From NCBI RefSeq assembly GCF_900111395.1, contig NZ_FOHV01000002.1:1-59674 (forward strand): a stretch of 59,674 bases of DNA, written 5' to 3'. How positions within the stretch are numbered: the stretch's first letter is position 1; each line of letters starts with the position of its first letter. Both the position numbers and the translations under genes were made by a program. The notes below the pieces were generated by a model. The model was not told the DNA's origin. It did not search any database and was given only the letters and a program-made list of their open reading frames with translations. Source of the stretch: Thorsellia anophelis DSM 18579. Its GTDB lineage: Bacteria > Pseudomonadota > Gammaproteobacteria > Enterobacterales > Thorselliaceae. This document shows, piece after piece, positions 39,383 to 49,878 of the stretch.

Positions 39383-39976
39383 TTAATTTTTATTTAAGAA
39401 TAGACCTATGTTGCTTTCTCCTATTTCAAAGAGTTCTTTTTTAAGAGATTTAACGAGATTGATAGAGTAAGGTTCTTCTAGTATCACTCTAAAAATCTCC
39501 CATTGGGCATCCCATTCATCTTTAACTGATTCAATATTATTAACTTCAATCGAATCTATTTCTAAGTTATGCTCTGTTAAGTATACATTCGCGACAGTTT
39601 GGACTGAAATTTCGCTAATTGAAAGTGCATAATCGAGCCAGGTTTCAGTTAATTTTGCATGTAGTGCTTCGCTTAATGCTTGACAGGCGTCAATCGCAGG
39701 ATGGACAGCGTAAAAATCATAATCACTTTGTTTTGGAATGATTTCTTCTAATTTCTCCAATTGTTTATCATAATTAATTTGTGCGTTTTTGACGATTAAG
39801 CTTTCCCATAAGATATTTAATATGTTTCTGTATTGATCTTTAGCTATTTTATTTTCAGTGTGCAGTGCGAAAAACTCAAAATTAATTGCCATGCGCTCAC
39901 AAAGAGAAAGCATAAAAAGTTGTAACTGAGGCTCAGATAGTTTTTTAAGTCTAAGCTGTAATGGATTTTTAAGCAT
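39383..39976 (-). CDS. yjaG: YjaG family protein (DUF416)
   Basis: 197 residues (E. coli YjaG 196), an all-helical small protein of unknown function. The conserved start LRLKKLSEPQLQLFMLSLCERMAINFEFFA and the acidic DEWDAQWEIFR segment fit the family. It lies 30 bases downstream of hemE on the same strand, as in E. coli (where nfi may lie between). No catalytic motif is apparent. Confidence 0.87.
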   Translation of the reverse strand: MLKNPLQLRLKKLSEPQLQLFMLSLCERMAINFEFFALHTENKIAKDQYRNILNILWESLIVKNAQINYDKQLEKLEEIIPKQSDYDFYAVHPAIDACQALSEALHAKLTETWLDYALSISEISVQTVANVYLTEHNLEIDSIEVNNIESVKDEWDAQWEIFRVILEEPYSINLVKSLKKELFEIGESNIGLFLNKN

Positions 39977-40006
39977 AATATTGAATCTCTTTGTTTCAAA
40001 TATGAG

Positions 40007-41077
40007 TTAAGGTAAGTGATATGGTTTTGAATAAGTATGAACAGCGTCAATAAATATCTTCGCGTGTTCTGGGTTAACATCTAAATGAATTCCATGACCT
40101 AAATTAAAAATATGTCCTGTACCTTTGCCATATTGTGCTAATAAACGCTGTACTTCACTCTCTATGCGTTCTTTTGGGGCATAAAGTACTGATGGATCCA
40201 TATTTCCTTGTAAGCTAACTTGTGACCCAATTTGAGCTCTTGCAGTATCTAATTCAGTAGTCCAATCAATACCGACAGCATGACAACCTGTTGCAGCGAT
40301 ATGGGAAAGCCACTGTCCTCCATTTTTAGTGAAAAGTGTGACGGGAACAATTCTATTTTCATGAGACTGAATCAAACCATCGACGATTTTTTGCATGTAA
40401 CGCAAAGAAAATTCGAGATAACAGCTTTGACTTAACACGCCACCCCAGGTATCAAAAATCATAACTGATTGAGCTCCTGCTTTAATTTGAGCATTGAGGT
40501 AGACGATAACACAATCAGCAAGCAAGTCTAATAACTTATGAAGCGCATCAGGATCGCTATAACACATTTTTTTTATTTTGGTAAATGCCTTACTGCTGCC
40601 ACCTTCAATCATATACGTTGCAAGTGTCCAAGGACTGCCAGAAAAGCCAATCAAAGGGACTTGGCCTGCTAATGCAGTTCTGATAGTTCTGACTGCATCC
40701 ATTACATAGCCAAGTTCAATTTCAGGATCAAATACTGCTAATTTATTAATGTCGGCTGTATTTTGGATGGGTCTTTCAAAACAAGGACCTTCACCTGTGC
40801 TAAAGTATAAGCCTAACCCTAATGCATCGGGTATTGTTAAAATATCTGAAAATAAGATAGCCGCATCTAAGTCAAAGCGCCTTAAAGGTTGTAACGTTAC
40901 TTCGCATGCAAGTTCAGGATTTTTGCAAAGCGACATGAAATCACCTGCTTGTGCCCTTAATTCCCGGTATTCAGGTAGATAACGGCCAGCTTGTCTCATC
41001 ATCCAAACAGGCGTGCAATCAACAGGTTCTTTTAGCAATGCTTTTAAATAACGGTCATTTTTTAATGTACTCGACAT
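40007..41077 (-). CDS. hemE: Uroporphyrinogen decarboxylase
   Basis: 356 residues (E. coli 354). Converts uroporphyrinogen III to coproporphyrinogen III in haem synthesis. Both family signatures are seen: [16 protein letters not shown] near the N-terminus and the glycine-rich [17 protein letters not shown] segment. The catalytic aspartate lies in [13 protein letters not shown]. nudC is 48 bases upstream on the same strand, as in E. coli. Confidence 0.97.
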   Translation of the reverse strand: MSSTLKNDRYLKALLKEPVDCTPVWMMRQAGRYLPEYRELRAQAGDFMSLCKNPELACEVTLQPLRRFDLDAAILFSDILTIPDALGLGLYFSTGEGPCFERPIQNTADINKLAVFDPEIELGYVMDAVRTIRTALAGQVPLIGFSGSPWTLATYMIEGGSSKAFTKIKKMCYSDPDALHKLLDLLADCVIVYLNAQIKAGAQSVMIFDTWGGVLSQSCYLEFSLRYMQKIVDGLIQSHENRIVPVTLFTKNGGQWLSHIAATGCHAVGIDWTTELDTARAQIGSQVSLQGNMDPSVLYAPKERIESEVQRLLAQYGKGTGHIFNLGHGIHLDVNPEHAKIFIDAVHTYSKPYHLP

Positions 41078-41125
41078 GAATATATTCCTTTAAGTAGGTG
41101 TATCCAAAGGGTTCAGGTAACCCAT

Positions 41126-41905
41126 TTAATTATCGTTGCGGCAAAGTACGAGCGTATCTTCGATTAATCTTCTTGCAATTGTGCCATACGGAGGTAAATT
41201 TGGTAATGAATGAGTATCATACCAGTCTGCATGGAGGATCTCTTTGGTATCACATAGTATTTCACCTTGAGCGTAATCCGCCATGAATGCAAGCATTAAT
41301 GAGTGAGGAAAAGGCCAAGGTTGTGAACTTACGTAGCGTATATTCTTTATCTCGATACCACATTCTTCTTTGACTTCTCGACTAACTGCTTGCTCGACCC
41401 GTTCTCCAACTTCCACAAAGCCAGCAAGGACGGTATAAATATCATTGCGATGTTTTGTATGTTTTGCTAAAAGAATTTTATCTTCTCGCCTAATTGCGAC
41501 AATAATTGAGGGGGCAATCTGAGGGTAATAGCGTTGCCTGCAGGCTTTGTTATGACACAGCATCGCCCATTCTGTGCGGCTAGGATGCATGATTGTGCTG
41601 CAATAGCCACAAAATCGATGAGAAGTGTGAAATTCAGATAATTGAACTGCTTTCCCAATTAATTGAAATAGTTCAATGTCTGTATCAAGCAACTGCCTTG
41701 GCGAGTACATGCCTGATGATCGGGTTTGAGTAACTAACCAAACAGGCGATGTACCATACTCACCTACAACAAAAGCTTCGCAATTAGTCAAATTAAACTC
41801 ATGTGCCTTACCATGTGGTAACTCACCTTGATTGAGCCATATTTGAGAGCCATCTGTTATAACCCAAAAGCCTTGTTCATGCCCATTTAAGATTTGACTA
41901 ATCAC
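41126..41905 (-). CDS. nudC: NADH pyrophosphatase / NAD-capped RNA decapping enzyme NudC
   Basis: 259 residues (E. coli 257). It cleaves NADH and removes NAD caps from RNA. Zinc ligands C99, C102, C117 and C122 are present, followed by the Nudix box starting at G162 and the NudC-specific tail motif SQPWPFPHS. The N-terminal dimer domain is about 1-90. Confidence 0.97.
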   Translation of the reverse strand: MISQILNGHEQGFWVITDGSQIWLNQGELPHGKAHEFNLTNCEAFVVGEYGTSPVWLVTQTRSSGMYSPRQLLDTDIELFQLIGKAVQLSEFHTSHRFCGYCSTIMHPSRTEWAMLCHNKACRQRYYPQIAPSIIVAIRREDKILLAKHTKHRNDIYTVLAGFVEVGERVEQAVSREVKEECGIEIKNIRYVSSQPWPFPHSLMLAFMADYAQGEILCDTKEILHADWYDTHSLPNLPPYGTIARRLIEDTLVLCRNDN

Positions 41906-41937
41906 AATGCAATGCCTCGCTTATTACAATCTCATCA

Positions 41938-42456
41938 TTAGTGCTTATTGATGGCCGCTAATTGCTCTTCACTGAGCGCTAACTCATCATTTCGATTTAC
42001 TGTCACACCACGTTCAATAATATTTTTGGCTATCCCTTGTGCTTCTTCGAGAGAATGCATGACGTAAGTACCACATTGGTATTCATTTAGTTCAGGAATT
42101 TCTGATTGGTTTTGTACGTTTAAGACATCTTTCATTGCCTTTACCCAAGCTTCAGCAACTTGTGATTCATTTGGTGCACCAATTAGGCTCATATAAAATC
42201 CAGTACGGCAGCCCATAGGCGAGATATCAATCACTTCAACTTCTGAACTATTAATGTGATCGCGCATAAATCCTGCAAAAAGATGTTCTAAGGTATGGAT
42301 ACCTTTTTCTGATAAAATTTCATCATTTGGCACACAAAAACGTAAATCAAAAACTGTTATGGTATCACCACTAGGAGTATTCATTGTTTTAGCAACTCTT
42401 ACCGCAGGGGCATTCATACGTGTATGATCAACTGTAAAACTATCTAATAAAGGCAT
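41938..42456 (-). CDS. luxS: S-ribosylhomocysteine lyase (autoinducer-2 synthase) LuxS
   Basis: 172 residues, the normal length. Converts S-ribosylhomocysteine to homocysteine and the AI-2 precursor DPD. Metal ligands H54 and H58 (HTLEH, with E57) and the Cys of [10 protein letters not shown] are present, as is the active-site C83 (GCRTGFY). It lies 27 bases after gshA on the same strand, the E. coli order. With metH in the window it links methyl-cycle recycling to AI-2 release. Confidence 0.98.
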   Translation of the reverse strand: MPLLDSFTVDHTRMNAPAVRVAKTMNTPSGDTITVFDLRFCVPNDEILSEKGIHTLEHLFAGFMRDHINSSEVEVIDISPMGCRTGFYMSLIGAPNESQVAEAWVKAMKDVLNVQNQSEIPELNEYQCGTYVMHSLEEAQGIAKNIIERGVTVNRNDELALSEEQLAAINKH

Positions 42457-42483
42457 AATATTTTCTCCAGGTAAACGTATTTA

Positions 42484-44043
42484 TTATTGACCGCCATTTA
42501 GGCGTAAAAATTCACTAAACGACAGGGTGTCTTGTGATTCAATTTCCCATTGCTTCGTGATAGATTGCTCTTTTTCTATATCAAACTGCATTTGAGTTAA
42601 GAATTGGTAATCTGATTGACTGAGTTCTTCTTTATATTTTTTAGCAAGACTCAGACCATAATTAGTCATTCCCTGTTCTTTAAAGGCCTGCAATAAGATG
42701 CCTGAATAGGTGAGTTCAGGTTCATCGAAAGCCCTTATCCATTTTTCACATACCATTTCATAGCGATTATTTTGTTCATTTTTATCTAATATTCTAGCAA
42801 TTCTAATTAAATCAACAAATAAGCTTTTCCCAACAAGGCGTAGAGGATGATTTTCATTCCCACAACCAACAGCAATCGTTTGATCGGGTTTCCTTCCTTC
42901 AACGATTACTGTTTGCCAATTACGTTTTGTGCATTGTAATTCAGAACTGCTCATTTCAGGAGCCTTTGCTAGAACACACCAGATTAAAAAGAGATCTAAG
43001 AACCGTGCTTGTTCATCACTTATGCCAATAGCGTCAAATGGATTAATGTCTAGTGAACGAACCTCAATATATTGAATGCCACCGCGTAAAATGGCATCAG
43101 AAGGTCTTTCATTCGCTTTTGTGACTCGTTTAGGACGTATTGGGGCGTAGAGTTCATTTTCAATTTGTAAAATATTAGTGTTGATCTGAATGCGCTTACC
43201 ATCTTTTTCTAGTCCAATTGCCTTAAATTCTTCTGAGCTTAAAGTCATTGCATGGCGTAATTGACCGATATAAGTATCAATATTATTAAATGTTAGACCT
43301 AAGTTTGTTTGAGCATTACTAGTATAGCCTAGATCACTTAGCCTTAAAGATGTACCATAAGGTAAGTAAGCCATAGAATCATTAAATTCAAAAGGTAAAT
43401 GAGTTTGCTTATTGTTCAAAAAAGAGCGACAAATCGCTGGTGATGCACCAAATAAGAATGGGATAACCCAGCCAAAACGGTAATAATTTCTAATTAAATT
43501 TAAATACCCAGATGAAATTTTGTCTTTACCAGTCACTTCATCTTCAACACCAAGATAGGCTTGCCAGAAGGAAAGAGGGAATGAAAAATTATAGTGCACA
43601 CCAGAGATAGTTTGCATAACAGCGCCATAACGCTGCTTTAATCCTTCACGATATAAAGTCTTAAGCTTGCCAATATTAGAATTACCATATTGTGCTAAGC
43701 GAACTTCTTCATCATCACCAATAAAGCAAGGCATACTGAATGGCCAAAATTGCTCATTTGGAAGAGATTTTATGGTATTGATATGTAAATCTTTTAAAAA
43801 ACTCAGTGTTTCGGTTAAGTTAGTGTCTGCTGGCGTTATAAATTCTAGTAAAGATTCTGCGAAATCAGTGGTTATCCAAGGATGAGTAAGCGTTGAGCCT
43901 AATTGAGCTGGATGGTCGGTTTGTGATAATTTTCCATTAAGATCAATTCTTAATGTTTCGCGCTCAATACCTCTAATAATACCAATAATACTATCAGGAT
44001 GCTTTTCTAACCAGTTCAGTTCAGATGAAATATTTGGAATCAC
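42484..44043 (-). CDS. gshA: Glutamate-cysteine ligase GshA
   Basis: 519 residues from a GTG at 44043, which aligns with the E. coli start ([16 protein letters not shown]. coli 518); an ATG ten codons upstream would add a tail unlike the family. Makes gamma-glutamylcysteine, the first step to glutathione. Conserved blocks are [41 protein letters not shown] and [14 protein letters not shown]. Sits between yqaA and luxS as in E. coli. Confidence 0.97.
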   Translation of the reverse strand: MIPNISSELNWLEKHPDSIIGIIRGIERETLRIDLNGKLSQTDHPAQLGSTLTHPWITTDFAESLLEFITPADTNLTETLSFLKDLHINTIKSLPNEQFWPFSMPCFIGDDEEVRLAQYGNSNIGKLKTLYREGLKQRYGAVMQTISGVHYNFSFPLSFWQAYLGVEDEVTGKDKISSGYLNLIRNYYRFGWVIPFLFGASPAICRSFLNNKQTHLPFEFNDSMAYLPYGTSLRLSDLGYTSNAQTNLGLTFNNIDTYIGQLRHAMTLSSEEFKAIGLEKDGKRIQINTNILQIENELYAPIRPKRVTKANERPSDAILRGGIQYIEVRSLDINPFDAIGISDEQARFLDLFLIWCVLAKAPEMSSSELQCTKRNWQTVIVEGRKPDQTIAVGCGNENHPLRLVGKSLFVDLIRIARILDKNEQNNRYEMVCEKWIRAFDEPELTYSGILLQAFKEQGMTNYGLSLAKKYKEELSQSDYQFLTQMQFDIEKEQSITKQWEIESQDTLSFSEFLRLNGGQ

Positions 44044-44402
44044 AATAAGTTCTCTTTTTTTATAATATAACAATCAGGCTCTGATTGAATTTATGCTCAA
44101 TCAGTAAATCACTTCATTATCTTTACCTAACCCGCCTACTTTCAGTTAATTGATAATGTATCTTATTAAGTCATAAAGTACCATATCTAGCCATAAAATT
44201 ACTTCTTAACTCAGAAATAGTGGCTAATAATGATGATAAATTTAATTTTCTAGTAGGTTTTAAATTTATGTCAGTTTAACATTTTCAATAGATAATAGGG
44301 GATAATTAGTCTATTTTTAGTATAATTATTAAGTATAAGGCATGATAGTTAATTAGTTTGAATAGTTAGATCTTTAGCAATTAATGCTAGTCTATATTTT
44401 AT
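44044..44402. other. Intergenic region between gshA and yqaA
   Basis: About 360 AT-rich bases holding the gshA promoter (minus strand) and the end of yqaA. No RNA gene, repeat or clear terminator was recognised. Confidence 0.5.
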
Positions 44403-44852
44403 TTAAAAATAGAAGGGCAGGCTTAGCACTAAATAGCGAGTAGCTTTGCCTAAAGTTAAATAAAATACGCATTTTTTTAGGTTAAGTCTTTGCCAGCCGG
44501 CAATGATGCATAATACATCCCCGATTAAAGGAACCCAGCTTAACAGTAAGCTATAGTAGCCATAGCACTTAATCCATTTTGTAGCGATGATGAGCATTTT
44601 TGTTTTAGGCTGTGATGTGATTTTTTCAGGAAATAAGCGTCCAATGATCAAATTTGTTATACCACCTAAACTATTTCCAATAGTCGCAATTAGCCAAAGA
44701 AACCAAACGGGATAGTTACCAATGTGAAGAAGTGTTAAGTATAAGACTTCTGAGCTCAATGGTAAAATAGTAGCACTTAAAAAGCTATTGATGAATAAAG
44801 CTAGCCAAGCAATCGGAGACAATGGTTGCGTAAAAAGATCAATTATATCCAT
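44403..44852 (-). CDS. yqaA: YqaA family small DedA-like membrane protein
   Basis: 149 residues (E. coli YqaA 142). A SNARE-associated/DedA-like membrane protein: LFINSFLSATILPLSSEVL, GNSLGGITNLIIGRLFP, then LLLSWVPLIGDVLCIIAGWQRL. The family is linked to lipid carrier flipping and membrane homeostasis; the role of YqaA itself is not known. Conserved position between the tRNA cluster and gshA. Confidence 0.9.
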   Translation of the reverse strand: MDIIDLFTQPLSPIAWLALFINSFLSATILPLSSEVLYLTLLHIGNYPVWFLWLIATIGNSLGGITNLIIGRLFPEKITSQPKTKMLIIATKWIKCYGYYSLLLSWVPLIGDVLCIIAGWQRLNLKKCVFYLTLGKATRYLVLSLPFYF

Positions 44853-44941
44853 GTTTAGATTTATCTATGCAGAACCAAAAACCATCTTTCATGCAGATTA
44901 GATTGTCATCAGTATAGCTTAAGGTAAAATACTTTATGATA

Positions 44942-45018
44942 TGGTGCATCCGGGAGGATTCGAACCTCCGACCGCTCGGTTCGTAGCCGAGTACTCTATC
45001 CAGCTGAGCTACGGATGC
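44942..45018 (-). tRNA. argV: tRNA-Arg (ACG), copy 2 of the array
   Basis: 77 nt with encoded CCA. Anticodon stem CTCGG/CCGAG with loop CTACGAA gives anticodon ACG (A34 expected to become inosine). The T arm GGTTCGAATCC and acceptor GCATCCG/CGGATGC pair perfectly. Identical to the copy at 45056-45132, with 37 bases between them. Confidence 0.98.
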
Positions 45019-45055
45019 ACAGGAGTTTTTAATGCGGGTATTCATGCTAAATGAA

Positions 45056-45132
45056 TGGTGCATCCGGGAGGATTCGAACCTCCGACCGCTCGGTTCGTAG
45101 CCGAGTACTCTATCCAGCTGAGCTACGGATGC
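45056..45132 (-). tRNA. argV: tRNA-Arg (ACG), copy 1 of the array
   Basis: Same 77-nt sequence as the neighbouring copy, with CCA encoded. It lies nine bases after the tRNA-Ser gene on the minus strand; the three genes form one short tRNA operon like E. coli serV-argV-argY. Confidence 0.98.
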
Positions 45133-45141
45133 ATAAAAAAA

Positions 45142-45234
45142 TGGCGGTGAGGGAGGGATTCGAACCCTCGATGCAGCTATTAACCGCATACTCCCTTAGC
45201 AGGGGAGCGCCTTCAGCCTCTCGGCCACCTCACC
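45142..45234 (-). tRNA. serV: tRNA-Ser (GCU)
   Basis: 93 nt with encoded CCA and the long variable arm of class II tRNAs. Anticodon stem CTCCC/GGGAG with loop CTGCTAA gives GCU, reading AGC/AGU serine codons. It leads the tRNA operon behind a strong promoter at 45268-45295. Confidence 0.97.
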
Positions 45235-45267
45235 TTTCAGAACGCAAAGCGTCTTGAAGTGGCGAGT

Positions 45268-45295
45268 ATGATACGTTTTGAAAATTTTAAGTCAA
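45268..45295 (-). promoter_or_regulatory. Promoter of the Ser-Arg-Arg tRNA operon
   Basis: Minus strand: -35 TTGACT (45295-45290), 16-base spacer, -10 TATCAT (45273-45268), then a GC-rich stretch (CGCCAC) like the discriminator of stringently controlled stable-RNA promoters. The mature tRNA-Ser starts about 33 bases after the -10 box. Confidence 0.75.
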
Positions 45296-45606
45296 TTCAT
45301 TTTTTCATTATTTAGTGTTATTTGAACAAAACATATCCAGTTTTGCTGAAAAAGCATCACAAATAAGCATGCTAGTTGCTTAAATGCACTTTTTTAGATT
45401 GAAAATATTATTTTTTTGACTTGAATTCACCTTTAATTAATTTGTGTCAAAGTAGAATTAAATGTATTAAATTTGATTGACTCGTAATAGGATATGGTTA
45501 AAAAAGGGGAATTTAGGGTTGTTTTTAATAATAATAGGGAAATAGACAGTGTTATAGCATTGAATTTATTATGCTGGCTAACGATTTAATTTCTATGCAA
45601 CCATTT

Positions 45607-45625
45607 AAGGCACATTGCGTGCCTT
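45607..45625 (-). terminator. Hairpin downstream of csrA
   Basis: A 7-bp GC-containing stem AAGGCAC / GTGCCTT with a 5-base loop, 121 bases beyond the csrA stop on the minus strand. No T-run, so termination is uncertain. Confidence 0.4.
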
Positions 45626-45745
45626 ACGTTTACTGTATTTATTTAAAATTTATACCTGGCATGTATAAAATAAAACAGATTTTATGACGTAAAACGAAAC
45701 AAGACACTTATAATCAGACTAAGATGAATAACTTACATAAGTTGG

Positions 45746-45925
45746 TTATAGTTCTTTTGCTTTATCATGTTGAATTCTTTGATAAATCTCTTCGCGATGC
45801 ACGCTTAATGATTTTGGTGCATCGATACCAATTCGTATCTGATTTCCCTTAACATCAAGTACTGTAATTTTTACGTCATCTCCTATAATCAGTGTCTCAC
45901 CGATACGCCGTGTTAAAATGAGCAT
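45746..45925 (-). CDS. csrA: Carbon storage regulator CsrA
   Basis: 59 residues, beginning [17 protein letters not shown] and ending QHDKAKEL; E. coli CsrA has 61. A homodimeric RNA-binding protein that recognises GGA in mRNA leaders and controls carbon metabolism, motility and biofilm genes. RNA-contact residues L4 and R44 (in VHREEI) are present. Located between alaS and the tRNA operon as in E. coli. The alaS gene ends 381 bases upstream. Confidence 0.97.
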   Translation of the reverse strand: MLILTRRIGETLIIGDDVKITVLDVKGNQIRIGIDAPKSLSVHREEIYQRIQHDKAKEL

Positions 45926-46306
45926 TATATAATCCCTATTTATGCTTTTAAAATGTTAGTTAAATCGAATAAATATTCAGGCAAAAAATCAGCCTAATTC
46001 GATGAGAAATTTACCTGAGTCATTATAATACAAAAAATGAAACATAAATGTCTAATTATTTTTTGCAATTTGATGTTTCTTTCTGTTTGTTACATTTAAA
46101 ATTCATTCTAAACATTAACTTACATAATTCTTATTTTGTAATTGGTTTGGACAATTGATTGATAAGCTAAGAAATATTAGGTGCTTATCCTATGTTTTTG
46201 ATAATGAATGAATATTTGCAGGGCGGAATAAAATAATAAATCAAATTAGCTTTTATAATAGGCGAATAAATGAATTAACATTCATTTATTCGCAATAATT
46301 ATCTGG
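45926..46306. other. Intergenic region between alaS and csrA
   Basis: About 380 AT-rich bases. It must hold the csrA promoters; a strong hairpin (46262-46293) sits at the alaS end. No other feature recognised. Confidence 0.55.
46262..46293 (-). terminator. Strong hairpin just after alaS
   Basis: A perfect 14-bp stem GCGAATAAATGAAT / ATTCATTTATTCGC with loop TAAC (plus-strand reading), 13 bases after the alaS stop. Probably a terminator or mRNA-end stabiliser for alaS. The T-run expected of an intrinsic terminator is missing. Confidence 0.6.
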
Positions 46307-48946
46307 CTATAATGAATTTATCCATGATTCAGCAGAGTTAAGGGCCTGTTCAATTTTCTCAAGATTAGTGCCACCTGCTTGAGCAAAATCAGGTTTGCCT
46401 CCACCTTTTCCATCGATTATTGGTGCTAGATAGGCGACTAGTGCTCCTGCACTGTAAGTGCTGACCAAATCTTTTGTGACACCCGCAAGTAACGTTGCTT
46501 TGCCCGCTTCTTTATCGAGACTAGCGATTAACACAATTCCACTACCCATTTGATTTTTTATATCATCAATCAAATTTCGAATCAGTTTGATATCATTGCT
46601 TTCAATCTTGTGAGTTAATAATTTTACACCTTTAACTTCTTTTGCCTGTTCAATTAAAGCTTGTTTATTTTGACTTAATTGAGCCGCCTTAAGTTGTGCA
46701 ATTTCTTTTTCAAGTAGCTTTGTTTTTTCAAGTTGCTGAGTAATTTTATCAACTAGGCTTAATTTATCGCTTTTTAGCATTGAAGCTAATTGAATTAATT
46801 GCAACTCATCAGCTTGGGAACGCAAGAGTGCATTTTTACCAGTTGTCGCTTCAATACGCCTAATACCAGCAGCAATACCCGATTCGCTTAAGATTTTAAA
46901 TAATCCTATATCACCAGTGCGGCTTGCATGAGTTCCACCACATAGCTCAATTGAATAGTCTCCCATTGATAGTACACGTACCTCATCGCTATATTTTTCA
47001 CCAAATAGTGCCATTGCACCTTTGGCTTTTGCTGAATCAATATCCATCAAAGTAGTATCAATGAGATGATTTTTACGAATTTCATCATTCACGCTATTTT
47101 CAATTTCAATCAGTTGGTCTTGGGTGATACTTTCAGTATGGGAGAAATCAAAGCGTAAGTAATGTTCATTGACTAGTGATCCTTTTTGAGCAACATGTTC
47201 ACCTAATGTGTGGCGAAGTGCCGAATGCAGTAGGTGAGTAGCTGAGTGATTAATGCGAATGGCTGCTCTTCTTTCTTCATCAATATGTGTTTCTACTAAA
47301 TCACCTATCTTAAGTGAACCTTGAGTGAGATTTCCGACATGGCCAATCGCATCAGTATATTTTTGTGTATCTCTAACACTAAATAGGTTATTTGCACTTT
47401 TGATTTGCCCAACATCTCCAACTTGCCCTCCAGATTCTGCATAAAAAGTGGTTTTATCTAGAATTAGAATAGCTTCTTGATTTGCATTAAGCGTTTCAAC
47501 AGGTTTTCCATCGACATAAATTGCTTCAATTTTTGCTGTTGTTGAAAGATTGAAATATCCATCAAACTCAGACTTTTGGTCAGGGCTAATTTGGGCAGCG
47601 TATTGAGTATTAAACCCACTTGCTTCACGAGCTCGCTTGCGCTGGTTTTCCATTTCACGTTCAAAACCTGCCTCATCAATCGTAATATTTTTTTCACGAC
47701 ACACGTCAGCGGTTAAATCGATAGGGAAACCAAACGTGTCATACAACTTAAATACGATTTCACCACTTAGTACGTCGCCTTTTAATTGGCTTAAGGCTTC
47801 ATCTAATAGCATCAAACCTCGCTCTAAAGTGCGTGCAAATTGTTCTTCTTCTGCTTTGAGTGTTGTCTCAATTAAAGTCTGTTGCCGGGCAATTTCAGTA
47901 CCTGCGCTGTGCATAACATCAATAAGTGGATTGACTAGTTTATAGAAAAAAGCTTCTTTTGCCCCAAGTAAATTGCCGTGCCTTACAGCTCTTCGAATAA
48001 TTCTACGTAATACATATCCACGACCTTCATTCGAAGGTAACACACCATCAGCGATTAAAAAAGCAGTAGAACGGATATGATCTGCAATGACCCGTAATGA
48101 TTTATTATTAAGATCGCTCACATTCAGTAACTGTCCAATCGTTTTGATAAGAGTTTGGAATAAATCAATATCATAGTTGGAGTTAACATGTTGAATAACT
48201 GCGCTTAAACGCTCAAGCCCCATACCTGTATCTATGGAGGGTTTTGGTAAGTTTTCCATTGTCCCATCAGGTAGGCGGTTAAATTGCATGAAAACTAAAT
48301 TCCAGATTTCAATAAATCTATCCCCATCTTCTTCAGGACTGCCAGGAGGGCCTCCCCAGATGTGATCACCATGGTCATAAAATATTTCTGAACAAGGTCC
48401 ACAAGGGCCAGTATCACCCATTTGCCAAAAATTATCAGAGGCATAAAGCGCACCTTTGTTGTCTCCTATGCGGATAATTTTTTCAGAAGGGACCCCAATT
48501 TCATTATGCCAAATCTCAAATGCTTCATCATCATTATGGTAAATTGTAACCAGAAGTTTATCTTTTGGAAGATTAAACCAGGTTTCACTAGTCAGTAATT
48601 CCCAGGCATAATGGATGGCATCTCGCTTGAAGTAATCTCCAAAGCTAAAGTTACCGAGCATTTCAAAAAAGGTATGATGGCGGGCTGTATATCCGACATT
48701 TTCTAGGTCATTATGTTTACCACCAGCACGGACACATCTTTGAGCGGTAACCGCTCGGGTGTAATCACGTGTTTGGGCACCTAAAAACAAATCTTTAAAC
48801 TGGTTCATACCAGCATTAGTAAATAGTAAGGTAGGATCGTTCTGTGGCACTAGCGAGCTACTATCAACCGCTTTATGCCCTTTAGCTTCAAAATATTGGA
48901 TAAATGCTTGACGAATATCCGCAACAGTTTTAATAGAGTTAGTCAT
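46307..48946 (-). CDS. alaS: Alanine-tRNA ligase
   Basis: 879 residues (E. coli 876). Domains in order: class II catalytic core (1-245, [13 protein letters not shown] and [14 protein letters not shown]), tRNA-recognition helices (to about 450), editing domain with zinc ligands in [12 protein letters not shown] and [13 protein letters not shown], and the C-terminal oligomerisation domain with a coiled coil at about 725-765. It charges tRNA-Ala. The usual upstream neighbour recX/recA is not present; the next DNA upstream holds transposon debris. Confidence 0.98.
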   Translation of the reverse strand: MTNSIKTVADIRQAFIQYFEAKGHKAVDSSSLVPQNDPTLLFTNAGMNQFKDLFLGAQTRDYTRAVTAQRCVRAGGKHNDLENVGYTARHHTFFEMLGNFSFGDYFKRDAIHYAWELLTSETWFNLPKDKLLVTIYHNDDEAFEIWHNEIGVPSEKIIRIGDNKGALYASDNFWQMGDTGPCGPCSEIFYDHGDHIWGGPPGSPEEDGDRFIEIWNLVFMQFNRLPDGTMENLPKPSIDTGMGLERLSAVIQHVNSNYDIDLFQTLIKTIGQLLNVSDLNNKSLRVIADHIRSTAFLIADGVLPSNEGRGYVLRRIIRRAVRHGNLLGAKEAFFYKLVNPLIDVMHSAGTEIARQQTLIETTLKAEEEQFARTLERGLMLLDEALSQLKGDVLSGEIVFKLYDTFGFPIDLTADVCREKNITIDEAGFEREMENQRKRAREASGFNTQYAAQISPDQKSEFDGYFNLSTTAKIEAIYVDGKPVETLNANQEAILILDKTTFYAESGGQVGDVGQIKSANNLFSVRDTQKYTDAIGHVGNLTQGSLKIGDLVETHIDEERRAAIRINHSATHLLHSALRHTLGEHVAQKGSLVNEHYLRFDFSHTESITQDQLIEIENSVNDEIRKNHLIDTTLMDIDSAKAKGAMALFGEKYSDEVRVLSMGDYSIELCGGTHASRTGDIGLFKILSESGIAAGIRRIEATTGKNALLRSQADELQLIQLASMLKSDKLSLVDKITQQLEKTKLLEKEIAQLKAAQLSQNKQALIEQAKEVKGVKLLTHKIESNDIKLIRNLIDDIKNQMGSGIVLIASLDKEAGKATLLAGVTKDLVSTYSAGALVAYLAPIIDGKGGGKPDFAQAGGTNLEKIEQALNSAESWINSL

Positions 48947-49631
48947 ATGTTGTGTCCAATTAATGATAAAAGAAACAGTATGTCATTATACGTTCCTTTT
49001 GTAATAAAATCAGTCTATAGAGATAGTCATGATTATCTGATGCATTTTAAATTCTTCTTCTATTACTTTAAGAACGAATAAGTGCGGTTTTCTAGCTTAC
49101 TTATGTAAGGCGTTTTTCCCAATACAAGAGCTCTATATGTAATGGTGAAGTTTTTTTATATTCAATTTCAATTAAATACAGGAAGATTGGTGTGTGCGTG
49201 ATTATCATTCCTTTATTTACGCTATAGTATAATGTATGAAATGAAATAACTTCAAGCCTTTAAATTCTAGTGAATATGTTTAGGGTATAACCCAAAATTA
49301 GCTTATCTAAATTGCTATACTTCGTTCTTATAATACAAAAAACATCTATTTTTTCTTTCTAATGTTTTGTAATTCAATGCATTATCTAATCAATAATAAA
49401 GCTATTATTTCAACTCGTTCAATATTTATGCATTTACCTTATATCTCCGTCTTCTATGTCGGGGATGTAAGGTGTAACGACGTAGTCGTTATTCTTGTGG
49501 TTTTTTTCTATATATTGCTTGATAATAGATATTTGAGTGCGATCACAACTTCCTGCAAAAGTAAGAAGGCGACTACAAACGAGCTCCCCAATTTTTTTTA
49601 GTTCGGCATAATATTTTTTTAAGCATTCGAC
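48947..49631. other. Long region between alaS and the tnpB remnant
   Basis: About 685 AT-rich bases. It includes the alaS promoter side, a small hairpin TAACGAC-GTA-GTCGTTA (49475-49491) and a 79-codon open frame at 49362-49601 that resembles no protein I know and is probably chance. The 3' part may be decayed mobile-element DNA. Confidence 0.5.
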
Positions 49632-49843
49632 TAGAAATACCTTTCAAACTATTAACCAAGTTCCATAAAAACCGTTTAACACAAGCTCATTTCAAATGCA
49701 TTGGATGCGAGTTTGAAGAAAATATGGATATTGTTGGAGTGAACATTGTATTAATGGCGGGAGTCAGCAACAAAAAAACACCGAAGCGAATTAGTGATCA
49801 ACTAACCCTAGTAGGCCTCCCCTATCTTTTAGATAGGGGGTAA
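49632..49843 (+). pseudogene. Remnant of IS200/IS605-family TnpB (OrfB)
   Basis: The frame read through 49691-49762 gives NRLTQAHFKCIGCEFEE followed by NMDIVGVNIVLMAG. This matches the C-terminal end of TnpB/IS1341-type proteins: the second half of the zinc ribbon (KCxxC) and the last RuvC motif, normally N-A-D-x-x-G-A-x-N-x-L. The key Ala-Asp is changed to Met-Asp, and the first CxxC and most of the protein (some 300 residues) are missing. The same frame stays open to a stop at 49841. Non-functional debris on the plus strand. Confidence 0.78.
49819..49839. repeat. Hairpin at the end of the tnpB remnant
   Basis: A perfect 8-bp GC-rich stem, CCCCTATC / GATAGGGG, loop TTTTA. IS200/IS605 elements end in subterminal hairpins recognised by their TnpA transposase, so this may be the right end; it could instead be an ordinary terminator. 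Confidence 0.5.
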
Positions 49844-49878
49844 TGTCAATGGTGCAAAGTAAGTTCACTGATTAAGCG

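Larger units (their letters stand above)
45235..45745. other. Intergenic region between csrA and tRNA-Ser
   Basis: About 510 bases. It holds the tRNA promoter (45268-45295) and a hairpin that may end csrA (45607-45625). The rest is AT-rich, with no reading frame I can support. Confidence 0.6.

Noticed and set aside
44839-45257. Open frames running through the tRNA genes on both strands, giving peptides such as [20 protein letters not shown]
   Set aside because: These are chance translations of the tRNA-Arg and tRNA-Ser genes, a known source of false protein calls.
49362-49601. A 79-codon open frame upstream of the tnpB remnant
   Set aside because: No ribosome site, no family resemblance, AT-rich composition; its frame does not join the TnpB fragment.
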